Assembly (NCBI GenBank): GCA_030152125.1
Contig: JASLIR010000113.1
Coordinates: 1-5,889 of the forward strand
DNA length: 5,889 nucleotides
Reading direction: 5' to 3'
Source of the DNA: Alkanindiges sp.
GTDB taxonomy: Bacteria > Pseudomonadota > Gammaproteobacteria > Pseudomonadales > Moraxellaceae
Part shown: positions 1 to 5,225 of the stretch, in pieces
Layout of the letters: every line of letters starts with the position of its first letter
Numbering within the stretch: the first letter of the stretch is position 1
Notes under the pieces: generated by a model
Databases searched by the model: none
Told to the model about the DNA's origin: nothing
Seen by the model: the letters and a program-made list of their open reading frames with translations, nothing else
Translations under genes and position numbers: made by a program

Positions 1-210
1 CTGGTGGAATCCGGCCTGGCCGTTGCCCGGCAGACTGGCAGGGTACTGGCCGCCAAAGGGCTGGTACGCCCGCTGGCGGATGGGCAGCCGGTGGCAAGCT
101 TAAGCTGCTATGTGACAGGCAGCGCCGGGCAGGCCCAGCCCGTATTGCACCAGTTGCTGGGTCTGCCCACAGGGCATGCTGTGGTAGCGGTAAAACAGGT
201 GCTCATTTAA
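1..210 (+). CDS. murI: Glutamate racemase, C-terminal fragment (5' end outside window)
   Basis: This is the last 69 codons of a gene entering from the left, read in frame 1 and ending at TAA 208-210. MurI interconverts L- and D-glutamate in the cytoplasm to supply D-Glu for peptidoglycan. What is seen is LVESGLAVARQTGRVL, which fits the LVDSG-xAxARR-T helix near the end of the racemase. A variable linker follows, then CYVTGSAGQAQPVLHQLLG, fitting the F-x-T/V-TG-(DP/SA)-x-F-x-x-(L/I)-x-x-x-(F/W)LG strand-helix. The closing VVAVKQVLI fits the family's final beta strand (VEKVxL). The distance from VESG to the stop is normal for the family. The catalytic cysteines lie upstream, outside the window, so function cannot be confirmed here. 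The assignment rests on remembered family pattern; it could be another Asp/Glu racemase superfamily member. Confidence 0.68.
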   Translation: MVESGLAVARQTGRVLAAKGLVRPLADGQPVASLSCYVTGSAGQAQPVLHQLLGLPTGHAVVAVKQVLI

Positions 211-218
211 AGGCTTGT

Positions 219-250
219 GGGCATGGTTATTACAGGGAGGCAATGCCCTG
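219..250 (+). other. Competing small hairpins just after murI
   Basis: Two mutually exclusive stems are visible: GGGCAT 219-224 with ATGCCC 243-248 (18-nt loop), and CAGGG 233-237 with CCCTG 246-250 (8-nt loop). The downstream tract is A-rich (GAAAAAAA), not T-rich, so neither reads as a standard intrinsic terminator on the plus strand. They may protect or shape the murI mRNA 3' end, or may be chance. Confidence 0.25.
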
Positions 251-271
251 GAAAAAAACATTAACAATAAG

Positions 272-318
272 CTGCTTTCAATTGATCAGGGACCAACCAA
301 GCTTGGTTGCTAAAGCAG
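272..318. repeat. 7-bp inverted repeat enclosing the first palindrome
   Basis: CTGCTTT at 272-278 is exactly complementary to AAAGCAG at 312-318. The arms enclose the 16-bp palindrome at 294-309, so RNA or extruded DNA could form a nested stem with a lopsided internal loop (15 nt left, 2 nt right). No T tract follows, so it is not a simple terminator. Confidence 0.4.
294..309. promoter_or_regulatory. Perfect 16-bp palindrome, possible operator
   Basis: CAACCAAGCTTGGTTG is its own reverse complement with no central spacer. It overlaps the -35-like hexamer TTGCTA at 307-312, a typical place for a dimeric repressor to block RNA polymerase. As RNA it could form a 6-bp stem with an AGCT loop. I do not recognise the motif as belonging to a named regulator. 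Confidence 0.45.
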
Positions 319-335
319 GAACAGCGGGGTAGACT
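307..335 (+). promoter_or_regulatory. Candidate sigma70-type promoter for the DUF4062 gene
   Basis: TTGCTA at 307-312 (4 of 6 to TTGACA) and TAGACT at 330-335 (4 of 6 to TATAAT) are separated by exactly 17 bases. A transcript starting near 342 would have a leader of about 140 nt that contains the second palindrome. A second -10-like hexamer, TATATT at 412-417, lies closer to the gene but lacks a recognisable -35. Either or both may be used. Confidence 0.35.
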
Positions 336-416
336 GTCCAAAAAACAGGCAAAAAATCGTATTTTTGTCAATGTCAGACGAAATTTGGCTACTAGTGCAG
401 ATTTTTTGCGGTATAT

Positions 417-432
417 TGAGAACTAGTTCTCA
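417..432. promoter_or_regulatory. Second perfect 16-bp palindrome, possible operator
   Basis: TGAGAACTAGTTCTCA is a perfect palindrome centred about 57 bases before the chosen DUF4062 start. Its first T is the last base of a -10-like TATATT (412-417). The core ACTAGT also occurs at 391-396, 32 bases upstream. The sequence differs from the palindrome at 294-309, so two different binding proteins, or one DNA site and one RNA element, are possible. It is not the Gram-positive LexA form, which has GAAC and GTTC four bases apart. Confidence 0.45.
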
Positions 433-468
433 TTGCTTGTTTTTTTCATGCGCCATGGATGGATCTGC

Positions 469-473
469 AAGGA
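469..473 (+). promoter_or_regulatory. Ribosome binding site fixing the DUF4062 start
   Basis: AAGGA lies 8 bases before ATG 482. It overlaps the alternative ATG at 473, which argues against that codon and against the in-frame starts further upstream at 365, 371 and 455, none of which has a Shine-Dalgarno match. Confidence 0.55.
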
Positions 474-481
474 TGTCTTTT

Positions 482-1492
482 ATGATAGATAAACGCTATC
501 ACGTATTTATTTGTACCTCTGGTGCGGATATGCAAGCTGAGCGCGTGGTGCTGTCACAAGCTTTAGTGAGCCAGGGATTTTTCTCGTGGGGGCTGGAACA
601 CAGAACCCCCTTAACCACTGCATTTGCCCGTCGCCAGATTGATGATTGCGATTATTTTGTGATGCTGATTGGCGGTTGCTATGGCGAACTCTCTGCATCG
701 GGTGTGAGCTATATGCACCTTGAATACATTTATGCAGTGACCAAACAAAAACCGATTTTGCTGTTAATGCATGAGGCACCGGAAAGCCGCGCGCCTGAAT
801 TACAGGAAAAAACCGTAGAAGGTAACCTGAAGTTCAAGGATTTCCGGCAGCAGTTACAGCGCGAGCGTGATGTAATTTCCAGTTACCGTAACCTGCGTGA
901 CCTGGAAATGGCGGTGCGGCATGCCATGCCGCAAATGATTGACCGTTACCCTGCACTGGGCTGGATTCGCCCACAAAACACCCAGCAACTGCAGGATGAA
1001 ATTGACCAGCTACGCCAGAAAATTGCCCAGCTGGAATTGCAGGCTGGCGGTACGGTAAAAGCTGATCCCTTTTTGCAGTTACCTAAAACCAACCGCCAGG
1101 ACATGTTTGCCTTTGACTATAAGGTACATGCCTATCAGGACGGTAATTTTAAGGAATTGCGTCCACAGCGTAAAATGAAATGGGGTGATATTCTGGCTGT
1201 GGTGGGGCCCGGTTTTAGCCCTGCTGCACCGGAAGAAAATTTTGCCAGGGTAATGAATGAATACCTGAACCAGACGTCCTTAACGGATGTGCGGGAAGTG
1301 ATGCCGCGGGCACATGCCACTGCACGCAGCCTGATTAACGTGCGTGCGCTGCATGCCATTAAACTGCAGTTAAAGCATAATGACTGGATTATTCCGGTGG
1401 GTCGTGATGACCGCCAGCGCCTATTATGGGGCTTAACCCCGAATGGTGAAAAAATGCTGCTGGAAATTACCAAAGGCAGGCATGCAGTTTAA
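482..1492 (+). CDS. DUF4062 domain protein with coiled coil and C-terminal winged-helix-like domain
   Basis: The product is 336 residues, soluble, without signal peptide or membrane segment. Residues about 6-163 match DUF4062: VFICTSG at 8-14, the helix with AER at 19-21, IDDCDYFVMLIGGCYG at 53-68, GVSYMHLEYIYA at 74-85, then ALGWIRP at 158-164, which closes the domain. Residues 166-188 are a short heptad-like helix (LQDEIDQLRQKIAQLEL). Residues about 202-336 form a second domain I cannot name; its end (LLWGLTPNGEKMLLEI) looks like a winged-helix wing. DUF4062 has a TIR- or deoxyribosyltransferase-like pattern and often sits at the N-terminus of NTPase conflict proteins. An enzymatic role, with E81 as a candidate catalytic residue, is inference. 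The start is ATG 482, because AAGGA at 469-473 is 8 bases away; ATG 473 touches that site, and a longer reading from TTG 365 has no ribosome site and would translate the palindrome. It is a single-gene unit with its own terminator. Confidence 0.8.
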   Translation: MIDKRYHVFICTSGADMQAERVVLSQALVSQGFFSWGLEHRTPLTTAFARRQIDDCDYFVMLIGGCYGELSASGVSYMHLEYIYAVTKQKPILLLMHEAPESRAPELQEKTVEGNLKFKDFRQQLQRERDVISSYRNLRDLEMAVRHAMPQMIDRYPALGWIRPQNTQQLQDEIDQLRQKIAQLELQAGGTVKADPFLQLPKTNRQDMFAFDYKVHAYQDGNFKELRPQRKMKWGDILAVVGPGFSPAAPEENFARVMNEYLNQTSLTDVREVMPRAHATARSLINVRALHAIKLQLKHNDWIIPVGRDDRQRLLWGLTPNGEKMLLEITKGRHAV

Positions 1493-1514
1493 AGTACTCA
1501 TCAATCTATTTATT

Positions 1515-1539
1515 AAAAGTTGCCATGGCAGCTTTTTTT
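1515..1539 (+). terminator. Rho-independent terminator of the DUF4062 gene
   Basis: The stem AAAAGTTGC (1515-1523) pairs with GCAGCTTTT (1528-1536) with one G-T wobble, closing a 4-nt loop, and the T tract runs 1533-1539. It begins 23 bases after the DUF4062 stop codon. It isolates that gene from hemH, so hemH needs its own promoter. Confidence 0.75.
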
Positions 1540-1620
1540 ATGCCTGTGTGCTGGGTTACTGATTTATGTATTGTATTTGATATTGCCTGCGCATTTGTCA
1601 CGCACCTTTGTGCTGAGCAT

Positions 1621-1649
1621 TTGTATAGCAACGATTTTCTTGTTACCGT
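1621..1649 (+). promoter_or_regulatory. Weak candidate promoter for hemH
   Basis: TTGTAT at 1621-1626 is followed, after 17 bases, by TACCGT at 1644-1649, preceded by TGT so that it reads as an extended -10. The -10 is poor (3 of 6). The upstream terminator implies that some promoter lies in 1540-1665; this is the best arrangement I can find. Confidence 0.22.
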
Positions 1650-1680
1650 GTAAATTCCTTTCGTCATGCTCCTGCTGCAC

Positions 1681-2706
1681 ATGTCGCAACTTTCCAAACC
1701 AGCCATAGCGATTGTTCTGGTGAATCTGGGTACCCCGGATGCGCCTACTGCACCTGCGGTACGCCGCTACTTACGCCAGTTTTTATCCGACCCCCGAGTG
1801 ATAGAAATTCCGGCTGTGCTATGGGCCATTATTTTAAACCTGTTTGTATTGCCATTGCGGCCCAAACGGGTGGCAAAGGCCTATGCTTCCATCTGGCAGG
1901 ATGACTCACCGATGCGAACCATCCTTAAACAGCAGTGTGCATTGCTGCAAAGCCAGTTGCTTCAGCAGTTCCCTGAACTGAACATACAGGTTGTTCCTGC
2001 CATGAGCTACGGCCAGCCTGCTATTCCCGATGCCTTGAACGGGCTGATGGCACAGCAGGTTGAGCAACTGGTGGTGTTGCCGATGTTTCCACAATACTCA
2101 GCCACTTCAACCGGGGCGGTATACGATGCACTGAATGCCTGGTTAAAGCAGCAGCGCAACCTGCCTGCATTCACTATTCTTAAGGATTACCACGCGCATC
2201 CGCAATATATTCAGGCATTGGCACACAGTGTGCAGCAGTATCAGCAACAGCATGGCGTGCCGGATAAACTGTTAATGTCTTTCCACGGCATTCCACAACC
2301 ATACGCTGATAAAGGCGACCCCTATGCAGCGCAATGCCGTAGCACGGCACGTTTACTAGCCCGGGAATTAGGTTTAAGTGATGACCAGTGGGCCATTAGC
2401 TTCCAGTCGCGTTTTGGCAGACAGGAGTGGGTAAAGCCCTACACCAGTGAGTTACTGCAACACTGGGGCAGTGAAGGTGTGAAGCATGTGCAGGTATTAA
2501 GCCCGGCATTCTCGGCGGATTGCCTGGAAACACTGGAAGAGTTGGCGGTAGAAAATAAGCACCTGTTTCTTGCTGCAGGCGGGCAGCGCTATGATTATAT
2601 TCCCGCCCTGAATAGCAGCCCCGAACATATTGCCCTACTGACCAGCCTAGTGCAGCCTTTTGTTAGTGCTTTTGTGGCAGTGTCTGCGGTTAAGTCGGCC
2701 CCTTAG
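1681..2706 (+). CDS. hemH: Ferrochelatase (protoporphyrin ferro-lyase)
   Basis: HemH inserts Fe2+ into protoporphyrin IX, the last step of protohaem synthesis, in the cytoplasm or at the inner membrane face. From ATG 1681 it has 341 residues, a little longer than the E. coli enzyme (320). Seen motifs are [21 protein letters not shown] at the N-terminus, [27 protein letters not shown] with the metal-site His at residue 202, [15 protein letters not shown], and [19 protein letters not shown] with the conserved Glu at residue 283. The His-to-Glu distance of 81 equals that of B. subtilis H183 and E264. The last 15 or so residues are an Ala/Val/Ser-rich tail. ATG 1666 in the same frame would add LLLH and is equally possible; neither start has a Shine-Dalgarno match, and an in-frame stop at 1651-1653 excludes anything earlier. 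No transmembrane anchor is evident. Confidence 0.96.
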   Translation: MSQLSKPAIAIVLVNLGTPDAPTAPAVRRYLRQFLSDPRVIEIPAVLWAIILNLFVLPLRPKRVAKAYASIWQDDSPMRTILKQQCALLQSQLLQQFPELNIQVVPAMSYGQPAIPDALNGLMAQQVEQLVVLPMFPQYSATSTGAVYDALNAWLKQQRNLPAFTILKDYHAHPQYIQALAHSVQQYQQQHGVPDKLLMSFHGIPQPYADKGDPYAAQCRSTARLLARELGLSDDQWAISFQSRFGRQEWVKPYTSELLQHWGSEGVKHVQVLSPAFSADCLETLEELAVENKHLFLAAGGQRYDYIPALNSSPEHIALLTSLVQPFVSAFVAVSAVKSAP

Positions 2707-2714
2707 CCTGAAGC

Positions 2715-2723
2715 TGTTATAAT
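2715..2723 (+). promoter_or_regulatory. Extended -10 promoter before the gloC/ycbL gene
   Basis: TGTTATAAT is a full match to the TGn-TATAAT extended -10 consensus, placed 9 bases after the hemH stop and 42 bases before the next start. The -35 position (within the hemH tail) is poor, which extended -10 promoters tolerate. It suggests that the hydrolase can be transcribed independently of hemH. Confidence 0.5.
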
Positions 2724-2765
2724 AGAATTTGTTAAGACCAGCTATACTGCCTGAGGCATCCTGTT

Positions 2766-3410
2766 ATGTTGCATTATCAAATTATACCTGTCACGCCGTT
2801 TGCCCAGAACTGTAGCTTGTTATGGGACGATGAAAGCAAACAGGCCGTGCTGATTGATGCGGGTGGGGATTCAGCGAAGTTAAAACAGGCGGTGGAAAAA
2901 GCCGGGGTAAATATTGTGGCCTTATGGCTAACCCATGGTCACTTGGACCATGTAGGTGCGGTGGGTGAATTGGCACAGTTTTATGGCGTGCCGGTAATCG
3001 GCCCGCATAAGGAAGATGATTTCTGGCTGGAAGCGTTGTCGCAGCAATCAAAGATGTTTGGTTTTCCAGTGCCGGAACGCGTAGAGGTGACCCAGTGGCT
3101 GGAAGGTGGTGAGCAATTGCAACTGGATAAATACAGTTTTGAGGTGCGTTTTACCCCTGGGCATACGCCGGGCCATGTGGTGATTTATAGCAAGGATTTA
3201 GGCCTGGTGTGGACAGGGGATGTGCTGTTTGCCGGTTCGGTTGGCCGTACCGATTTTCCGCGCGGCAACCATCAGCAATTGATGGGCTCCATCCGTCAGC
3301 AGCTGTTTAGCCTGCCGGATGAGACCAAATTTATTGCCGGGCATGGCCCCATGAGCACCATTGGCCATGAAAAACGCACTAATCCATTTGTCGCAGGACG
3401 TGCTGGCTAA
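2766..3410 (+). CDS. gloC: MBL-fold metallohydrolase, YcbL/GloC type (glyoxalase II-like)
   Basis: This is a cytoplasmic binuclear metal hydrolase of 214 residues, matching E. coli YcbL (215) along its whole length, including the start (YQIIPVTPFAQNCSLLW) and the end (GHGPMSTIGHEKRTNPF). The metal ligands are all visible: THGHLDH at 56-62 (H57, H59, D61, H62), H133 in TPGHTPGH, D152 in WTGD, and H193 in AGHGP; GRTDFPRG at 160-167 is also a family signature. YcbL/GloC hydrolyses S-lactoylglutathione as a second glyoxalase II and lacks the long C-terminal glutathione-binding domain of GloB. Substrate specificity here is inferred from orthology. GAGG at 2753-2756, 9 bases before the ATG, supports the start. 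It follows hemH by 59 bases with a probable promoter of its own. Confidence 0.93.
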   Translation: MLHYQIIPVTPFAQNCSLLWDDESKQAVLIDAGGDSAKLKQAVEKAGVNIVALWLTHGHLDHVGAVGELAQFYGVPVIGPHKEDDFWLEALSQQSKMFGFPVPERVEVTQWLEGGEQLQLDKYSFEVRFTPGHTPGHVVIYSKDLGLVWTGDVLFAGSVGRTDFPRGNHQQLMGSIRQQLFSLPDETKFIAGHGPMSTIGHEKRTNPFVAGRAG

Positions 3411-3657
3411 GTCATTATTTATACAGGTAATGCATAAACCGCCAGTCGGAAGCTGAAAAATTGCTTAAAAAATGTGTGGTGATTGGTAGCTTATTGTGAT
3501 ATTTCCCTTCATAACCTTGTATCTTGTGTAAGTTTACTGGTAATCCCGGTAAAAAGCGTTAACCTGACCTGCACGGACAGGATGGCGTGTATACAAAGGT
3601 AAGCCAATGATGGCGAGGCATGTGATTGCCAAATGTGGTGATGGGAGTGAAGGATCA
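3411..3657 (+). other. Intergenic stretch before the lipoprotein gene
   Basis: I see no gene, RNA motif or convincing terminator for the upstream hydrolase here. There is a TTGTGA at 3494-3499 with TATCTT at 3520-3525, but the 20-base spacing is too long for a good promoter. TATACA at 3590-3595 is a lone -10-like box. A short stem, CCTG 3568-3571 with CAGG 3578-3581, is unremarkable. AAAGG at 3595-3599 lies before ATG 3607, an in-frame alternative start for the next gene. Confidence 0.4.
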
Positions 3658-4077
3658 ATGAAAGCGGGTTTAATCAGTATGGTGGCAGTTGCCACACTGG
3701 GACTGGTGGCATGTCAGGGCACGCCACAAAATGCAGCCAATACACAGCAGGCCACCCCGGTTATAACCGATGGTAATGCAGTGGCTGTTAATATTCAGCC
3801 AATCAACAGTTTTATGGTGGAAGTGTCGCCACGTCAGGCCGTATGCAATAGTGCCAGCAATGCGCAGGCGGGTTGCCTGCAATACCGTACACGTTATCAG
3901 AACAACTTTAATCCCCTGAGTAAGCCTATTGAAGGCTTTAAGTATCAGGCCGGTTATGCCTACCTGCTGGATGTGAAGCAGGAAGTGGTGAAAAATAGCG
4001 CCGGTGGCAAGCCGGAAAGCAGTTGGGTATTAAACAGGATTATTTCCAGAACCAGCGCAGCCAGTTTAGCTAACTAA
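3658..4077 (+). CDS. Small DUF4377 domain lipoprotein
   Basis: The product is 139 residues with a type II signal peptide: MKAGLISMVAVATLGLVAC, where LVAC at 16-19 is the lipobox and C19 the lipidated cysteine. A Gln/Asn/Thr/Ala-rich linker follows (20-40). Residues about 49-130 match DUF4377: VSPRQAVC (C63), GCLQYR (C73), PIEGFKYQAGYAYLLDVK at 90-107, and a closing strand WVLNRIISRT. The two cysteines could form a periplasmic disulphide. Position +2 after the lipid cysteine is Gln, not Asp, so outer membrane sorting is expected. The molecular function of the domain is unknown; it is often in envelope lipoproteins near META/HslJ domains. ATG 3658 gives a textbook signal peptide and has GGGAG and GAAGGA upstream. 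ATG 3607 would add 17 residues and has AAAGG 7 bases before it, so the start is not certain. Confidence 0.8.
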   Translation: MKAGLISMVAVATLGLVACQGTPQNAANTQQATPVITDGNAVAVNIQPINSFMVEVSPRQAVCNSASNAQAGCLQYRTRYQNNFNPLSKPIEGFKYQAGYAYLLDVKQEVVKNSAGGKPESSWVLNRIISRTSAASLAN

Positions 4078-4103
4078 ATTTAGCCAGCTTATATAGCAAG
4101 CTA

Positions 4104-4144
4104 AGCATCCTGGCCAATTAAGCCTGGGTAGTGCATGCTGTTTT
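4104..4144 (+). terminator. Possible imperfect terminator after the lipoprotein gene
   Basis: An interrupted hairpin can be drawn: AGCATCC (4104-4110) and GGC (4112-4114) pair with GCC (4122-4124), GG (4126-4127) and ATGCT (4135-4139) around a CAATTAA loop, followed by TTTT at 4141-4144. The 7-nt bulge on the right arm makes it weak. A separate AGCTT/AAGCT stem lies just before it at 4086-4102. Some termination is expected here because the next gene is convergent. Confidence 0.3.
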
Positions 4145-4177
4145 AGTCAAATTACACAATATATGCCCTGCGACAGG

Positions 4178-4200
4178 CGAGGATCAGTATTTAATCCTCG
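4178..4200. repeat. Perfect 7-bp inverted repeat spanning the yacG stop codon
   Basis: CGAGGAT at 4178-4184 pairs with ATCCTCG at 4194-4200, with a 9-nt loop that contains the yacG stop codon (4191-4193). On the minus strand no T tract follows, so it is not a canonical terminator, but it could protect the mRNA 3' end or help a factor-dependent stop. Confidence 0.4.
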
Positions 4201-4394
4201 TCGCTGCCTTCGTTCAGCTCGGGCTTGCTGTTGCTATTAATTTTGTACTCCTCACTGGCCCATGCGCCTAAATCAATCAGCTTGCAGCGCTCCGAACAAA
4301 AAGGGCGATAAGGGTTATCTGTCCATTGCGACGGTTTTTTACAGCGCGGGCACGGAAAAGTGCGTGCGTTCGTTACAGGGTCTTGTGATTGCAT
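4191..4394 (-). CDS. yacG: DNA gyrase inhibitor YacG, zinc-binding
   Basis: The product is 67 residues (E. coli YacG has 65). It binds one zinc and, in E. coli, binds the C-terminal region of GyrB and blocks DNA binding by gyrase. The zinc ligands are visible as CPRC at 15-18 and CSERC at 33-37 (C15, C18, C33, C37). The signature [22 protein letters not shown] at 29-50 is close to the family consensus, and the tail is acidic and probably disordered (ELNEGSDED). ATG 4394 is chosen because the upstream in-frame start at 4424 is TTG, would add 10 residues unusual for the family, and lies within the predicted -10 box. The Shine-Dalgarno signal is weak. In many proteobacteria yacG sits beside coaE, zapD or pilD; none of these is visible here, so it is apparently a single-gene unit, convergent with the lipoprotein gene. 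Confidence 0.93.
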   Translation of the reverse strand: MQSQDPVTNARTFPCPRCKKPSQWTDNPYRPFCSERCKLIDLGAWASEEYKINSNSKPELNEGSDED

Positions 4395-4425
4395 AAGTTC
4401 ACTGCTGTTTAACAATATATGCAAG

Positions 4426-4453
4426 TAAATAGGGGCTTTAGCCGGTTTTTCAA
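4426..4453 (-). promoter_or_regulatory. Candidate yacG promoter on the minus strand
   Basis: Read on the minus strand, TTGAAA (plus 4448-4453) and TATTTA (plus 4426-4431) are 16 bases apart. Transcription would start near 4419, giving a leader of about 25 nt to ATG 4394. Further upstream on the same strand a perfect TATAAT (plus 4522-4527) lacks a -35 and a TGn extension. For the plus-strand methyltransferase gene I see no good promoter in 4395-4570; TATAGC at 4524-4529 and TTGTTA at 4494-4499 are badly spaced. Confidence 0.33.
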
Positions 4454-4570
4454 GGTTAATAAACGGCCTTCCTGCTGTGTGATGCCTGTGGAGTTGTTAC
4501 ACTATGTACTTTGGCTGATTGATTATAGCTGTGTGCAATCAGGCGGCCGTGCTACAGAGAGATAAGCCCC

Positions 4571-5218
4571 ATGACACGCCGTGTGTTTCAGCCCCAGTTC
4601 CTAAAAGCGCCGCGTGGCTTTGCACGTCCTGACTGGTGTCAGCTCGCACAGCCGTTATGTCTGGAAATTGGTGCGGGCATGGGCAGGCATGCCATTTTGT
4701 TTGGTCAGCAATATCCGGCTAAAACCCTGTACGCTGTTGAACGTACTGCCGAAAAATTTAATGTATTTGCCGAACGGGCAGCAGCAGCGCAGTTGGCCCA
4801 TGTACATCCGGTACATGCCGATGCGATTCCGTGGGTGGTGCATGCCTTGCCGCCTCAAAGTATTAGCGAATGCTTTATTTTATACCCTAACCCGGAGCCT
4901 AAAAATCCGGCGCAGCGCTGGCTGAATATGCCGTTCTTTGAGTTTTTATTATCGCGCTTGCAGGATGGCGCACAGCTGACGCTGGCCAGCAACATTCCTG
5001 AATATATTGAGGAAGCTGTGCAGCAATTACAGGGTGTGTGGCAGTTACCGTTTGTCCGTCAGGTGGTAGCGCCAGATTCGGCCCGCACGCACTTTGAAGT
5101 GAAATATCTGGCGCGTGGTGAGCTGTGCCAGGAGTTGCTTATCCGCAAGCCGGTGGGCTATCAAACGGCCTTTGATGCGTATGACCGTGCCTTACAGCCA
5201 GAAATTGAACAGGAATAA
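4571..5218 (+). CDS. TrmB-like class I SAM-dependent methyltransferase (tRNA guanine-N7 methyltransferase family)
   Basis: The product is 215 residues, cytoplasmic. The Rossmann SAM-binding motif is LEIGAGMGRHAILFG at 31-45, followed by the acidic residue E57 in YAVERT that should contact the ribose; D84 in HADAIP fits motif III. FILYPNPEPKNPAQRWL at 102-118 occupies the place of the TrmB FPDPWxKxxHxKRR signature, and the MPFFEFLLSRLQDGAQLTLASNIPEYIEEA segment that follows (120-149) mirrors TrmB's PxFxxxLxxxLxxGGxLxxATDxxxYAxxM. TrmB makes m7G46 in tRNA variable loops. Because the signature is substantially changed, this may be a divergent m7G enzyme or a paralogue with another substrate, so no symbol is given. 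The start has only a weak AGAGAG site about 10 bases upstream. It is co-directional with the next gene, 7 bases away, and divergent from yacG. Confidence 0.8.
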   Translation: MTRRVFQPQFLKAPRGFARPDWCQLAQPLCLEIGAGMGRHAILFGQQYPAKTLYAVERTAEKFNVFAERAAAAQLAHVHPVHADAIPWVVHALPPQSISECFILYPNPEPKNPAQRWLNMPFFEFLLSRLQDGAQLTLASNIPEYIEEAVQQLQGVWQLPFVRQVVAPDSARTHFEVKYLARGELCQELLIRKPVGYQTAFDAYDRALQPEIEQE

Positions 5219-5225
5219 GCAGACG

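Noticed and set aside
352..366. AAAAAT-CGT-ATTTTT hairpin as a murI terminator
   Set aside because: The stem is only A-T pairs and no further T tract follows the stem; too weak to call.
366..371. Minus-strand TTGACA (reverse complement of TGTCAA) as a promoter
   Set aside because: No -10-like hexamer at a suitable distance and no minus-strand gene downstream.
417..432. LexA/SOS box
   Set aside because: GAAC and GTTC are 2 bases apart, not 4 as in the Gram-positive box, and the CTGT-N8-ACAG form of gammaproteobacteria is absent.
365..481. N-terminal extension of the DUF4062 protein from TTG 365 or ATG 371
   Set aside because: No Shine-Dalgarno site, the extra residues do not resemble the family, and the segment contains promoter-like and palindromic DNA.
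1135..1473. 112-residue minus-strand open frame opposite the DUF4062 gene
   Set aside because: Antisense shadow without ribosome site, promoter or recognisable protein features.
1520..1708. Open frame from TTG 1520 coding for a 62-residue hydrophobic peptide
   Set aside because: It starts inside the terminator stem with TTG, has no in-frame ATG and no ribosome site, and overlaps hemH; T-rich DNA readily encodes hydrophobic residues. The start question is kept as a finding.
4614..4925. 103-residue plus-strand open frame inside the methyltransferase gene
   Set aside because: Shadow frame of a gene with clear SAM-binding motifs; no independent support.
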